From contig NZ_JACSCH020000004.1 of assembly GCF_014451325.2 (NCBI RefSeq), forward strand, positions 423,856-487,855: DNA of 64,000 nt, in the 5' to 3' direction. Within the stretch, counting starts at the first letter, position 1, and every line of letters starts with the position of its first letter. The stretch comes from Streptomyces sp. CB02980 (GTDB lineage: Bacteria > Actinomycetota > Actinomycetes > Streptomycetales > Streptomycetaceae). A program made the position numbers and the translations under genes. The notes beneath the pieces were generated by a model, which saw only the letters and a program-made list of their open reading frames with translations, was not told the origin of the DNA and ran no database searches. Below are positions 49,122 to 57,527 of the stretch, in pieces.

Positions 49122-49186
49122 CTGAAATTTTGCAACGCCTCCAAAATTCCATGGTCAGCAAAGTTGTGGAGGGAGTAAAATTTCAG
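49122..49186. promoter_or_regulatory. Divergent promoter region with inverted repeat (TetR operator candidate)
   Basis: CTGAAATTTT (49122-49131) and its exact complement AAAATTTCAG (49177-49186), 45 bases apart, in an AT-rich gap between the ABC exporter and the TetR gene. A third related sequence CCAAAATTCC lies between them (49141-49150). The spacing suggests two half-operators, one near each promoter. Confidence 0.6.
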
Positions 49187-49196
49187 GGAGCCTAGG

Positions 49197-49844
49197 ATGA
49201 GGGGCATGGCCGAGGGACTCAGGGAACGCAAGAAGCGCGAGACGAAGCAGCGGATCTCGGACATCGCGACCGGGCTCTTCCTGGAGCGCGGCTTCGTCCA
49301 TGTGACCATCGCGGACGTCGCCGAGGCGGCGGACGTCTCCGTCAACACGGTGTACAACTACTTCCCGGCCAAGGAGGACCTCTTCCTCGACCGGATGGAC
49401 GGCGTCACCCAGCGCCTCGCCCGCGCGATCCGCGGCCGCGACCGCGGGGAGTCCGCCGCGCGGGCCGTCCTGCGCGAACTCCGCCAGGACATCGGGGCCG
49501 TGTCACCCGCGTACGGACTCATGGACGGCTTCGACGCCTTCATGAACGTCATCGAGCACGCCCCCACCCTCAAGGCCCGGCTCTTCCACGTCCAGCAGCA
49601 GGTCCACGACGCCGTCGTCACCACCCTCCGCGAGGAGACCGGTGCCACCGCCGAGGACCCGCTGCCGCTGCTCGTCGGCGGCCAGCTCGCCTGGATCGAG
49701 AACACCGTCGTCGGCTACATCACCCGCGCGATGACCACCGGGGGCAGGGCGACCGCCGTCTCCCGCGAGGCGCTCGTGCTCCTCGACGAGATCGAGGAGC
49801 TGCTGAGCGAGAAGGTGCTGAACTACGCGGTACGGGAGGGCTGA
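49197..49844 (+). CDS. TetR-family transcriptional regulator
   Basis: 215 residues. N-terminal TetR helix-turn-helix (RISDIATGLFLERGFVHVTIADVAEAADVSVNTVYNYFPAKEDLF) and an all-helical ligand domain. Most such regulators repress a divergent exporter, here the ABC pair at 47541-49099. Start ATG 49197 has GGGAG six bases upstream; ATG 49206 is the alternative. Confidence 0.93.
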   Translation: MRGMAEGLRERKKRETKQRISDIATGLFLERGFVHVTIADVAEAADVSVNTVYNYFPAKEDLFLDRMDGVTQRLARAIRGRDRGESAARAVLRELRQDIGAVSPAYGLMDGFDAFMNVIEHAPTLKARLFHVQQQVHDAVVTTLREETGATAEDPLPLLVGGQLAWIENTVVGYITRAMTTGGRATAVSREALVLLDEIEELLSEKVLNYAVREG

Positions 49845-50073
49845 CGGGGCGCACCGGCCGATCGCCGCCCCGCGGGACCTGCCCCGCGCCGCCCCACGGG
49901 TCCTACCCCCCGAGGGTATGTCTCGACCGCGGAGGCGCCCGAACGGGGTGCTGCGAGTGTGACGTCCGTCAAACAGGGCGTGACGCGCATTACTTCACGG
50001 TCACATGACGGCTCCCGACCGCTAATCTCCGCCGGAGAGCCAGAAGTGAACAGGCGTTAAGGGGTGGAACATC

Positions 50074-50922
50074 GTGGCCAGGAAGCTCGCCGTCATCGGG
50101 GCCGGACTCATGGGATCCGGCATCGCACAGGTCTCGGCACAGGCGGGCTGGGACGTCGTCCTGCGTGACGTCACCGACGCCGCCCTCACCCGGGGCACCG
50201 ACGGCATCAAGGCGTCGTACGACCGGTTCGTCGCGAAGGGCAGGCTGGACGCCGCCGACGCCGAGGCCGCGCTCGGCCGCATCACCGCCACCACCGAGCT
50301 GGAGGCCGTCGCCGACGCCGACATCGTCGTCGAGGCCGTCTTCGAGAACCTCGACGTCAAGCACGAGATCTTCCGCTCGCTCGACAAGATCGCCAAGGAC
50401 GGCGCGGTCCTCGCCTCCAACACCTCCGCGATCCCGATCACCAAGATCGCCGCGGTGACCGAGCGCCCCGAGTCCGTCGTCGGCGTCCACTTCTTCTCGC
50501 CGGTCCCGATGATGCAGCTCGTCGAGCTCGTCCGCGGCTACAAGACCAGCGACGAGACCCTCGCCACCGCCCGGGAGTTCGCCGAGTCCGTCGGCAAGAC
50601 CTGCATCGTCGTCAACCGCGACGTGGCCGGCTTCGTCACCACCCGCCTCATCTCGGCCCTGGTCGTCGAGGCGGCCAAGCTCCAGGAGTCCGGCGTCGCC
50701 ACCGCCGAGGACATCGACATCGCCTGCAAGCTCGGCTTCGGCCACGCCATGGGCCCGCTCGCCACCGCCGACCTCACCGGCATCGACATCCTGGTGAACG
50801 CGGCCAACAACATCTACACCGAGTCCCAGGACGAGAAGTTCGCGGTGCCGGAACTGATGCGCCGGATGGTGGACGCGGGTGACATCGGCCGCAAGAGCGG
50901 GCAGGGCTTCTACAAGTACTGA
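50074..50922 (+). CDS. 3-hydroxybutyryl-CoA dehydrogenase
   Basis: 282 residues. NAD(P)-dependent oxidation of 3-hydroxybutyryl-CoA to acetoacetyl-CoA. Rossmann motif LAVIGAGLMGSGIAQVSAQAG, VVEAVFENLDVKHEIF, VVGVHFFSPVPMMQLVELV (catalytic His), NRDVAGFVTTRL, and the C-terminal GFGHAMGPLATADLTGIDI and KSGQGFYKY. GTG start at 50074 with GGGGTGG upstream. The 229-base gap before it has a -10-like TAATCT at 50023-50028. A hairpin follows the stop. Confidence 0.94.
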   Translation: MARKLAVIGAGLMGSGIAQVSAQAGWDVVLRDVTDAALTRGTDGIKASYDRFVAKGRLDAADAEAALGRITATTELEAVADADIVVEAVFENLDVKHEIFRSLDKIAKDGAVLASNTSAIPITKIAAVTERPESVVGVHFFSPVPMMQLVELVRGYKTSDETLATAREFAESVGKTCIVVNRDVAGFVTTRLISALVVEAAKLQESGVATAEDIDIACKLGFGHAMGPLATADLTGIDILVNAANNIYTESQDEKFAVPELMRRMVDAGDIGRKSGQGFYKY

Positions 50923-50942
50923 GCCGGACCCGCCACCCCGCC

Positions 50943-50958
50943 TCACCCCGTGGGGTGA
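50943..50958 (+). terminator. Hairpin after 3-hydroxybutyryl-CoA dehydrogenase gene
   Basis: Palindrome TCACCCCGTGGGGTGA followed by ATTT, 20 bases after the stop. Confidence 0.6.
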
Positions 50959-51048
50959 ATTTCGGTATCGGTTCGCTGACAAGGCGCAACGTATCTGCCG
51001 GTGCGGCAGTCAGTTGTTGCGAAGACGGAGCACTCTCGGGGAGCGCAT

Positions 51049-51372
51049 ATGCACATCAGGGGCGACCATGTCGAGCTGGTCGTCGGGGGCCGCCTCGACG
51101 TCCGGAGCGCGGCGGACGCCCGTACGGTCCTGCACTCGGCCGTCGACGACGGCGTCGGCGACCTGGTGCTCGACCTGACCGGCCTCGACTCCTGGGACGC
51201 GACCGGACTCGGCGTCATCATGGGCGCCCACCGGCGTGCGGGCCGCTGCGGCCGGCGGCTCGTCCTGCGCGGTGTGCCGCCCCAGATGCAGCGGCTGCTC
51301 GTCGCCACCAAGCTGCACCGCATCCTCGCCATCGAGGGCGGCCTCGCGCTGGAGTCCCTGCCCCGGGTGTGA
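51049..51372 (+). CDS. STAS-domain protein (anti-sigma-factor antagonist-like)
   Basis: 107 residues, a lone STAS domain (HVELVVGGRLDVRSAADARTVL; LVLDLTGLDSWDATGLGVIMGAHRRA). In anti-anti-sigma factors the residue after DS or DA in D-S/A-S/T-G-L-G is phosphorylated; here the motif is DATGLG, so a threonine could serve. ATG 51049 with GGGGAG six bases upstream. No anti-sigma kinase is next to it. Confidence 0.85.
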   Translation: MHIRGDHVELVVGGRLDVRSAADARTVLHSAVDDGVGDLVLDLTGLDSWDATGLGVIMGAHRRAGRCGRRLVLRGVPPQMQRLLVATKLHRILAIEGGLALESLPRV

Positions 51373-51415
51373 CCACCCGGAGCGGGGCCGACCCGGACCG
51401 GGACGCCGACCGCGA

Positions 51416-51472
51416 GCAGGGACGACCCGGAGCGGGAGCGGGGGCCGCGGGCAGGGACGACCCGGAGCGGGA
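51416..51472. repeat. Direct repeat downstream of the STAS gene
   Basis: GCAGGGACGACCCGGAGCGG occurs at 51416 and again at 51451, 35 bp apart, and GACCCGGAGCGGG-like sequence also occurs near 51375. The rest of the gap to 51668 holds no gene; a -10-like TAGGGT at 51597-51602 probably serves the next gene. Confidence 0.6.
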
Positions 51473-51668
51473 CAACCCTCGGTGGCGCGCGTGTGAAGCA
51501 GCTGTGTGAACCAGGCGTCACGCTCAATCCTCACAAGACCGTGACGACTGGGTCTCCGGGGCACCCCAGCTGTTCCCGAGCGCCTGACCACGGTCTAGGG
51601 TTCGGTCGCCTGCACATTGACGGACCCACCCGGCGGGCACCGGACACCGCTTCTTGGGGGCTTGGACC

Positions 51669-54353
51669 ATGGACCCGATCAACCGGGGGCCGGAGGAGTA
51701 CGGACACGACGGCGAGGGCGACGACGCCCGCCAGGGACGCGGCACCCCCGCCCCGGCCCCCGCACCCGCGCGTGCCCGCGTCGTCCGGCTCGTCTCCGGC
51801 GACCTGCTCGTCACCGTCAACCCGGTCGACGGCAGCGAGATCGAACCCTGCCCGCCCGGCCACGAACCCGCGGCCCCCCGCCCCCTCACCGCCGAGGAGC
51901 GCGCCGAGGCCGCCCGTGCCGCCGCCCCGCCCGTACCCCCGGGCCCGGTCGCACCCACGCTGCCCCTCCTCGAACGCCAGGAGGAGCGCGAGCGCCTCGT
52001 CGGCATCCTCGGCCGCGGCCGCTCCGCCCGCCTGAGCGGCCCCGCCGGATCCGGCCGCACCGCCCTCCTCGACGCCGTCGGCGCCGACTGCGCCGACCTC
52101 GCGCCCGACGGAGTCGTCCGGCTCTCCGGCCACCACCGCACCCCGGCCGAACTCCTCCACGAGCTGTTCGCGGCCGTCCGGTACGCCCCGGACCACCGGC
52201 CCGGCCGAACCGTGCTCCACGACCGGCTCCGCGAGATCGGCGCCGTCGTGGTCGTCGACGACCTGGAGTTCGGCGGCGCCGCCCTCGACGAGTTCCTCGC
52301 CGCCGCCCCCGAATGCGCCTTCCTGCTCGCCGCCGGACCCGACACCCCCGCCCCCTCGGCCGACGCCCACGTCGAGGACATCCACCTCGCCGGCCTCGGC
52401 CGCGGCGCCGCGCTCAAGCTCCTGGAGAGCGCCGTCGGCCGCACCCTCACCGACGACGAGGCCAACTGGGCCGGCGACCTGTGGTTCGAGTCCGAGGGCC
52501 TGCCGCTCCGCTTCGTCCAGGCCGGCGCCCTGCTCCGCCAGCGCGACCGGCTCCGCGTCACCCCCGCCGAGTTCGACGCCTTCGGCGCCCTCGAGGATGC
52601 CTTCGGGCCGACCGACCCCGAAGCGGCCGCGGTGGCCGCCGCGGCGGCCTTCGACGGAGTCGACGACCCCGACGTCGAACTGCGCGAGATACCCCTGCCC
52701 AGCCTCGGCGAGGGCGCCGCCCCCGCCGCCCTGCTCGCCTCCCGCCTCAGCCGCTCCGCCCAGACCGCGCTGCGCTTCGCCGTCGCCCTCGGCGGCGAGG
52801 TCCCGCACCAGGCCCACCTGCCGGCCCTGGTCGGCGACACCCACGCCGACGCCGCCCTCGGCGAACTGCGGGCCTGCGGCCTGCTCTCCCCGGTCGGACC
52901 CCGCTACCGGCTGGCCGCCGGGGTCCTCACCCAGCTCCTCGCCCAGGGGTACGGGCCCGACCGCGCGGCCGCCGACCGCGCCCACACCGTCGCCCAGCAC
53001 TACGCCTGGTGGGCCGCCCACCCCTCCGTCACCCCCGAGCGGGCCGCCGCCGAGTCCGACGCCCTCCTCGCCGCCCTGTCCGTCCTCGTCGCCGGCACCG
53101 GCGGCGACCCCGACACGGAGGCCGAGCACCGCGCCACCGCCGTCCTGCTGGCCCGCGCCGCCGCCCCCGCCTTCGCCGCCGGACTGCACTGGGGTGCCTG
53201 GGAGCGGGCCCTGCGCGCCGGACAGGAGGCCGCCCGGCTCACCGGGGAGGTCGCCGAGGAGGCCTACTTCCACCACGAGCTCGGTGTCCTCGCCCTGTGC
53301 GCAGGAAACCTGGAGCGGGCCCGCGCCGAGCTTGAGGCCTCCATCGGCATGCGCGGCGTGCTCGCCGACAAGCGCGGCACCGTCGCGGGACGCCGGGCGC
53401 TCGCCCTGGTCGCCGACCTCTCCGGGGAGCACGCCGCCCCCGCCGCGACCCGCGCCGAGGAGCCCGTCTCGCCGCCCCGCGGCATTCCCTCCCTGCGCGG
53501 CCCCGCACGCAGACCGGCCCCAGAGCCGGTCCCGACGCCGCCGGGCGGAGCAGCGGGAGCCGTGGGCAGGACCCCGCTGTCCGGCGGACCCGGGCGAGGC
53601 CCGGCGCAGTCCTCGATGCCGGCGTTCCCCGACTTCGCCGACGAGGGCCCGACGCTCATCACCCGCCCCGACACCACCAAGGGCGCGGGCCGCCCGAGCC
53701 TCAAGGGCGGCATCATCAACGGCGCGCGCCGCAACCTCGCCGCCGTCGGCGCGGGCGCGCTCCTCGTCGCCGTCCTCGGCACCGTCGTGACCCTCGGCGC
53801 CACCTCGGGCAACGGCGAGGACCCGGCCACCAACCGCGTCACCTCCGACAGCACGGCCACCGACGACACCACCGACGACGGCATCGACGGCGAGGAGCAG
53901 CCGGCCGAGGGAGAGACGGGGGAGCCCGGCAAGACCGGCGAGGCCACCCGCTCCGGCTCCCCGAGCCCCTCCGTCTCCGGGAGCACCTCCCCGGCGGACC
54001 CGGCGGACCCGTCGAGCTCGGGCACCCCGGACACCTCGGGCACCCCGTCGTCCTCGGACAGCCCGTCGACGACCACACCGCCCACGACGACGACGGTCCC
54101 GCCGACGAGGCCGACCACGCGGCCGCCGCGGCCCACCACGACGCCTCCGAAGCCGTCGACGACGACACCGAAGCCGCCGACGACGACGACGAGCCCGCCG
54201 CCGGTGACGACGACCCCGCCGGAGCCGAGCACGGAGCCGCCGACCACCTCCCCGGCGACCGACGGGGCGGACAGCCCCAGCATCTCCGCGTCCTCCTCCC
54301 TCGGCGGCCCGCCCGCCCCCGGCGACGCCACCGGCTCCCGGACGCCCGCCTGA
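51669..54353 (+). CDS. Large membrane-anchored NTPase-like/TPR protein with extracellular Pro/Thr-rich stalk
   Basis: 894 residues. After a disordered N-terminus, residues ~95-330 look like an AAA/STAND ATPase: LLERQEERERLVGILGRG, a P-loop-like SGPAGSGRTALLDA with arginine instead of the lysine, and AVVVVDDLEF as a Walker B-like strand. Helical repeats follow (AEEAYFHHELGVLALCAGNLERARAEL, TPR-like). A single membrane helix (NLAAVGAGALLVAVLGTVVTLGA, about residue 690) is followed by ~190 residues rich in Ser/Thr/Pro, probably exposed outside the membrane. Function unknown; could be an envelope-linked signalling protein. ATG 51669 chosen over 51654 because a G-rich site lies upstream. A strong terminator follows. 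Confidence 0.85.
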   Translation: MDPINRGPEEYGHDGEGDDARQGRGTPAPAPAPARARVVRLVSGDLLVTVNPVDGSEIEPCPPGHEPAAPRPLTAEERAEAARAAAPPVPPGPVAPTLPLLERQEERERLVGILGRGRSARLSGPAGSGRTALLDAVGADCADLAPDGVVRLSGHHRTPAELLHELFAAVRYAPDHRPGRTVLHDRLREIGAVVVVDDLEFGGAALDEFLAAAPECAFLLAAGPDTPAPSADAHVEDIHLAGLGRGAALKLLESAVGRTLTDDEANWAGDLWFESEGLPLRFVQAGALLRQRDRLRVTPAEFDAFGALEDAFGPTDPEAAAVAAAAAFDGVDDPDVELREIPLPSLGEGAAPAALLASRLSRSAQTALRFAVALGGEVPHQAHLPALVGDTHADAALGELRACGLLSPVGPRYRLAAGVLTQLLAQGYGPDRAAADRAHTVAQHYAWWAAHPSVTPERAAAESDALLAALSVLVAGTGGDPDTEAEHRATAVLLARAAAPAFAAGLHWGAWERALRAGQEAARLTGEVAEEAYFHHELGVLALCAGNLERARAELEASIGMRGVLADKRGTVAGRRALALVADLSGEHAAPAATRAEEPVSPPRGIPSLRGPARRPAPEPVPTPPGGAAGAVGRTPLSGGPGRGPAQSSMPAFPDFADEGPTLITRPDTTKGAGRPSLKGGIINGARRNLAAVGAGALLVAVLGTVVTLGATSGNGEDPATNRVTSDSTATDDTTDDGIDGEEQPAEGETGEPGKTGEATRSGSPSPSVSGSTSPADPADPSSSGTPDTSGTPSSSDSPSTTTPPTTTTVPPTRPTTRPPRPTTTPPKPSTTTPKPPTTTTSPPPVTTTPPEPSTEPPTTSPATDGADSPSISASSSLGGPPAPGDATGSRTPA

Positions 54354-54394
54354 CGGACGTAACGGAGCCGGAGAGCACGTACGTACGTGCGGAG

Positions 54395-54441
54395 ACGGGG
54401 ACGGCCCCGGGCGCGTTCACCGCACCCGGGGCCGTCCCCGT
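54395..54441. terminator. Bidirectional terminator before nucS
   Basis: 17-bp stem ACGGGGACGGCCCCGGG / CCCGGGGCCGTCCCCGT with a 13-base loop between convergent genes. A separate perfect palindrome GCACGTACGTACGTGC lies just left at 54375-54390. Confidence 0.9.
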
Positions 54442-54458
54442 ACCGCCACCGCCGTCCG

Positions 54459-55130
54459 CTAGAACAGCCGCAGCTTGTCGTCCTCGATGCCCCGCATCGC
54501 GTTGTAGTCCAGGACCACGCAGCCGATCCCGCGGTCCGTCGCGAGGACCCGGGCCTGCGGCTTGATCTCCTGCGCCGCGAAGACGCCGCGTACCGGGGCG
54601 AGGTGCGGATCGCGGTTGAGCAGCTCCAGGTAGCGGGTCAGCTGCTCGACGCCGTCGATCTCGCCGCGCCGCTTGATCTCGACCGCGACCGTCGCGCCGT
54701 CCGAGTCCCGGCAGAGGATGTCCACCGGGCCGATCGCGGTCGGGTACTCGCGTCGGATCAGGGTGTAGCCCTCGCCGAGGGTCTCGATGCGGTCGGCGAG
54801 CAGCTCCTGGAGGTGCGCCTCGACGCCGTCCTTGATGAGACCCGGGTCCACGCCCAGTTCGTGCGAGGAGTCGTGGAGGATCTCCTCCATCGTGATGATC
54901 AGTTTCTCGCCCGCTTTGTTGATCACGGTCCAGACGCCCGCCTCACCGTCGGCACCCTCCTTGAGGGTGCAGGGCGGGGACATCCAGTTGAGCGGTTTGT
55001 ACGCCCGGTCGTCCGCGTGGATGGAGACACTGCCGTCTGCCTTGATGAGGATCAGACGGGGCGCGGAGGGCAGGTGGGCCGTGAGCCGGCCCGCGTAGTC
55101 CACGGAGCAACGGGCAATGACGAGACGCAT
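54459..55130 (-). CDS. nucS: NucS/EndoMS mismatch-specific endonuclease
   Basis: 223 residues. Cuts both strands at mismatched bases; in actinobacteria it provides non-canonical mismatch repair in place of MutS/MutL and is stimulated by the DNA sliding clamp. The N-terminal dimerisation/DNA-binding domain starts [20 protein letters not shown]; the C-terminal RecB-like nuclease has [31 protein letters not shown] with catalytic D, E-x-K. The extreme C-terminal KLRLF fits a clamp-binding peptide. I chose ATG 55130 because the family starts there; a -10-like TAGCGT lies eight bases upstream, so the mRNA may be (nearly) leaderless. Confidence 0.95.
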   Translation of the reverse strand: MRLVIARCSVDYAGRLTAHLPSAPRLILIKADGSVSIHADDRAYKPLNWMSPPCTLKEGADGEAGVWTVINKAGEKLIITMEEILHDSSHELGVDPGLIKDGVEAHLQELLADRIETLGEGYTLIRREYPTAIGPVDILCRDSDGATVAVEIKRRGEIDGVEQLTRYLELLNRDPHLAPVRGVFAAQEIKPQARVLATDRGIGCVVLDYNAMRGIEDDKLRLF

Positions 55131-55380
55131 GGTCGCCAACGCTACAAGACGGGCGCTCTTCCGCGCGATTCGGGCATCACCCGGACCCCCTCCGGGCATG
55201 ATCCTGAGCCGAACACCCGTCGGTTATCAGCCGGTTGTGTTCCCCATCTCCTGGTGCGTGCAGGACTGCGCGCTTACCGTGGAAGCTGGAGGTCGTCGTC
55301 CGTGCACGCTGCGTGGCGGGCGGCCCGGCCTTCGCCCCTGCCCGCAAGACCCCGTCCGCGGGGTCGCGAGAGGAGAACCC

Positions 55381-55773
55381 ATGTCGCTCGACGTCTCACC
55401 GGCACTGTTGGAACAGGCCGAGCGAGGCGAGGTCGACGAAGCCGACTTCGTCGACTGCGTCCGGACCTCCCTGCCCTACGCATGGGAGATGATCAGTTCT
55501 CTGGTGGCTCAGCTGAAGGTCGACGGCGGAGAGTTCGCCGACAACCAGACGCCGCCGCCGAATGAGCAGGCACGTGGTCAGCTGCTGCGCGCGCTCGCGA
55601 GCGATGCCATTCGTGGTGCGCTGCAGCGGCATTTCGGGGTGCGTCTCGCCTTCCAGAACTGCCACCGGGTGGCGGTCTTCCCGCTGGACCCGTCGGTGGA
55701 CGAGCGGCTCGCCCGCTTCACGTCCGTACGGGGGCAGCTGCTGAACCAGTCGCCGGAACTGCGCGACTGCTGA
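55381..55773 (+). CDS. Conserved Streptomyces protein (SCO5389 family)
   Basis: 130 residues starting MSLDVSPALLEQAERGEVDE, with GAGAGGAGAACCC directly upstream of ATG 55381. Acidic and soluble, without membrane helices or a known catalytic motif. I recall it as the actinobacterial 'SCO5389 family', placed next to nucS; its function is not known. The 250-base divergent gap with nucS contains the promoters of both; a -10-like TACCGT lies near 55275. Confidence 0.85.
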   Translation: MSLDVSPALLEQAERGEVDEADFVDCVRTSLPYAWEMISSLVAQLKVDGGEFADNQTPPPNEQARGQLLRALASDAIRGALQRHFGVRLAFQNCHRVAVFPLDPSVDERLARFTSVRGQLLNQSPELRDC

Positions 55774-55811
55774 GACATGGTGCTGCCGCTCCGCATCGCG
55801 GGAGACGCGAT

Positions 55812-55912
55812 CGATGCGTGTCGACGCGCATCGCCGCGCGGAGATGCCGGAGCGGCAGCACAGCCCCGCCCTGAGTCCGTACGGTTCGCACGTCCGTCCG
55901 TACGGTCGGACG
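55812..55912. terminator. Terminator region between convergent genes
   Basis: A 22-bp near-perfect palindrome around GTCGAC (55812-55833) and a hairpin CGTCCG/CGGACG (55891-55912) between the SCO5389-family gene and the LLM oxidoreductase. Confidence 0.6.
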
Positions 55913-55928
55913 AGCAGCAGCCGTGCGG

Positions 55929-56963
55929 TCAGACGAGCAGCGGCAGGACCTCGGTGCCGAGCCGCCGCACGTTCTCCTCGGTCGACGCCAGGTCGCCCGT
56001 GCCCTCGGCGAGCAGGGCGAAGCGGGTGATGCCCGTGCGCTCCGCCGTCGCCGCCAGCCGGTCCGCCGCGTGCCGGGGCGTGCCCACCGGGTGCAGCCCG
56101 CACAGCAGCTCCGTGTACGCCACGGGGTCCCGCATCGCCCGGTGCCGGCCGTCGACGGTCACATGCGCGTCGAGGCCCTGCTTCAGCCAGCCCGGCATGG
56201 CCTTCACCAGCGCCTCGGCCGCGTCCGCGCCCCGGTCCGCGAGCTGGGCCACGCCCGCCGAGACATGGTGGGACCCGATCCGCGCGATCTCGTCCGGGTC
56301 CCGCCCGGCCTCCCGCGCGCAGCGCGCCCAGGCCGTGACCATCTCGGCCTTCTCCTCGTCCCCGCAGTGCATCCCGAGGAGCATCGGCAGTCCGCGCTCG
56401 GCGGCCAGCCGCACACTCCTCGGCGACGTGCAGGCCACCACGACCTCCGGAGCCGGGTCGCCGCCGATCAGCTCGTCGGCGCGGGGCACCACCGGTACCT
56501 CGCGGAAGGCGAATCGTTCTCCCCCGGCGCCCACACGGGGCTCGGAGAGCCAGCGCAGCAGCAGGTCGAGCGATTCGGGGAAGCCGTTCTCGTACGCGTC
56601 GAGACCGGCGCCGAAGACCTCCAGATCGACCCAGGGCCCGCCCCGGCCCACCCCGAGGGTGAACCTCCCGCCCGAGGTGAGGTGCAGCAGCGCCGCCTGC
56701 TCGCCCAGGGCGACCGGGTGGACGTTGGGCAGCACGCTCACCGCCGTGCCCACCCGCAGCCGCCGTGTGCGGCCCAGCAGCAGCGCGGCCAGTGTCACGG
56801 CCGAGGGGCAGACCCCGTACGGCACGAAGTGGTGCTCGGCCAGCCAGACCGAGTCGAGGCCCGCCTCCTCGGCGACCTCGGCGGTCCGCACCGCCCGGTG
56901 CAGGGCCTCACCCTGTCCCTGGCCCGGGAACTGCGCTGCCAGAACGAACGTACCCACGCGCAT
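55929..56963 (-). CDS. LLM-class flavin/F420-dependent oxidoreductase
   Basis: 344 residues. Luciferase-like monooxygenase fold: MRVGTFVLAAQFPGQGQGEAL, AEEAGLDSVWLAEHHFVPYGVCPSAVTLAALLLGRTRRLRVG as the strong family block, RFTLGVGRGGPWVDLEVFG, and PEVVVACTSPRSVRLAAERGLPMLLGM. Uses FMN or F420; substrate unknown. Start ATG 56963 with GAGGAGG upstream. Confidence 0.92.
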   Translation of the reverse strand: MRVGTFVLAAQFPGQGQGEALHRAVRTAEVAEEAGLDSVWLAEHHFVPYGVCPSAVTLAALLLGRTRRLRVGTAVSVLPNVHPVALGEQAALLHLTSGGRFTLGVGRGGPWVDLEVFGAGLDAYENGFPESLDLLLRWLSEPRVGAGGERFAFREVPVVPRADELIGGDPAPEVVVACTSPRSVRLAAERGLPMLLGMHCGDEEKAEMVTAWARCAREAGRDPDEIARIGSHHVSAGVAQLADRGADAAEALVKAMPGWLKQGLDAHVTVDGRHRAMRDPVAYTELLCGLHPVGTPRHAADRLAATAERTGITRFALLAEGTGDLASTEENVRRLGTEVLPLLV

Positions 56964-57163
56964 CGCCTTGTGCCTCCTCTGCGGCCGACGCGTAACTCCC
57001 CTCGCACCGGCACCAACGTGTGACACGTGCCAAAGGCAACGGCCGTTCATGAAGTTCTTGCGATTTTCGGCTAAGCCGTCGCGGACGGGGCCCGGGGCAC
57101 CGCATCGCGGCCCGTAGGCTTGAGGGAACGGTCCGTGTTCCCAGACCCCCGTGAGGTGTGCCC

Positions 57164-57493
57164 GTGTCCCCGCGCCACAACCGTTCCCGAGGCGGCGAGA
57201 AGCCCGAGCAGCAGGAGGGCGACCACGGCGACCGGTACGGCGGCGTGCAGCGCACCGAGACCTGGCAGGGCGAGGAGTGGTACGTCCGCCTCGTCGCCGG
57301 GTCGAGCGCGCCCGGCAAGCGCTACCGCTGCCCGGGCTGCGACCAGGAGATCCCGCCCGGCGCCCCGCACGTGGTCGCCTGGCCGGAGTACGGGGGAGTG
57401 GACGACCGGCGGCACTGGCACAAGGCCTGCTGGAACGCGAAGGACCGCCGCACCAGCAGGGTGCAGCGGTCCCGGAACGCGCCGAAGTACTGA
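57164..57493 (+). CDS. Small zinc-ribbon-like protein
   Basis: 109 residues. A basic, disordered N-terminus (RHNRSRGGEKPEQQEGD) and a compact C-terminal half with probable metal ligands: CPGC, a histidine in PHVVAW, and HWHKACW. This pattern (two cysteines, then His/Cys) resembles a treble-clef or zinc-ribbon. GTG 57164 chosen with GAGG seven bases upstream; GTG 57158 is possible. A -10-like TAGGCT is at 57115-57120. Conserved in Streptomyces, function unknown. Confidence 0.78.
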   Translation: MSPRHNRSRGGEKPEQQEGDHGDRYGGVQRTETWQGEEWYVRLVAGSSAPGKRYRCPGCDQEIPPGAPHVVAWPEYGGVDDRRHWHKACWNAKDRRTSRVQRSRNAPKY

Positions 57494-57519
57494 GCCGAAG
57501 TACTGAGCCGCGGTACTGA
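57481..57519 (+). repeat. 13-bp tandem triplicate at the stop of the zinc-ribbon gene
   Basis: GCCGAAGTACTGA occurs twice (57481, 57494) and GCCGCGGTACTGA once (57507). The first copy contains the gene's last codons and stop. Because 13 is not a multiple of 3, the three TGA codons fall in all three frames. Confidence 0.9.
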
Positions 57520-57527
57520 GGGGGCGG

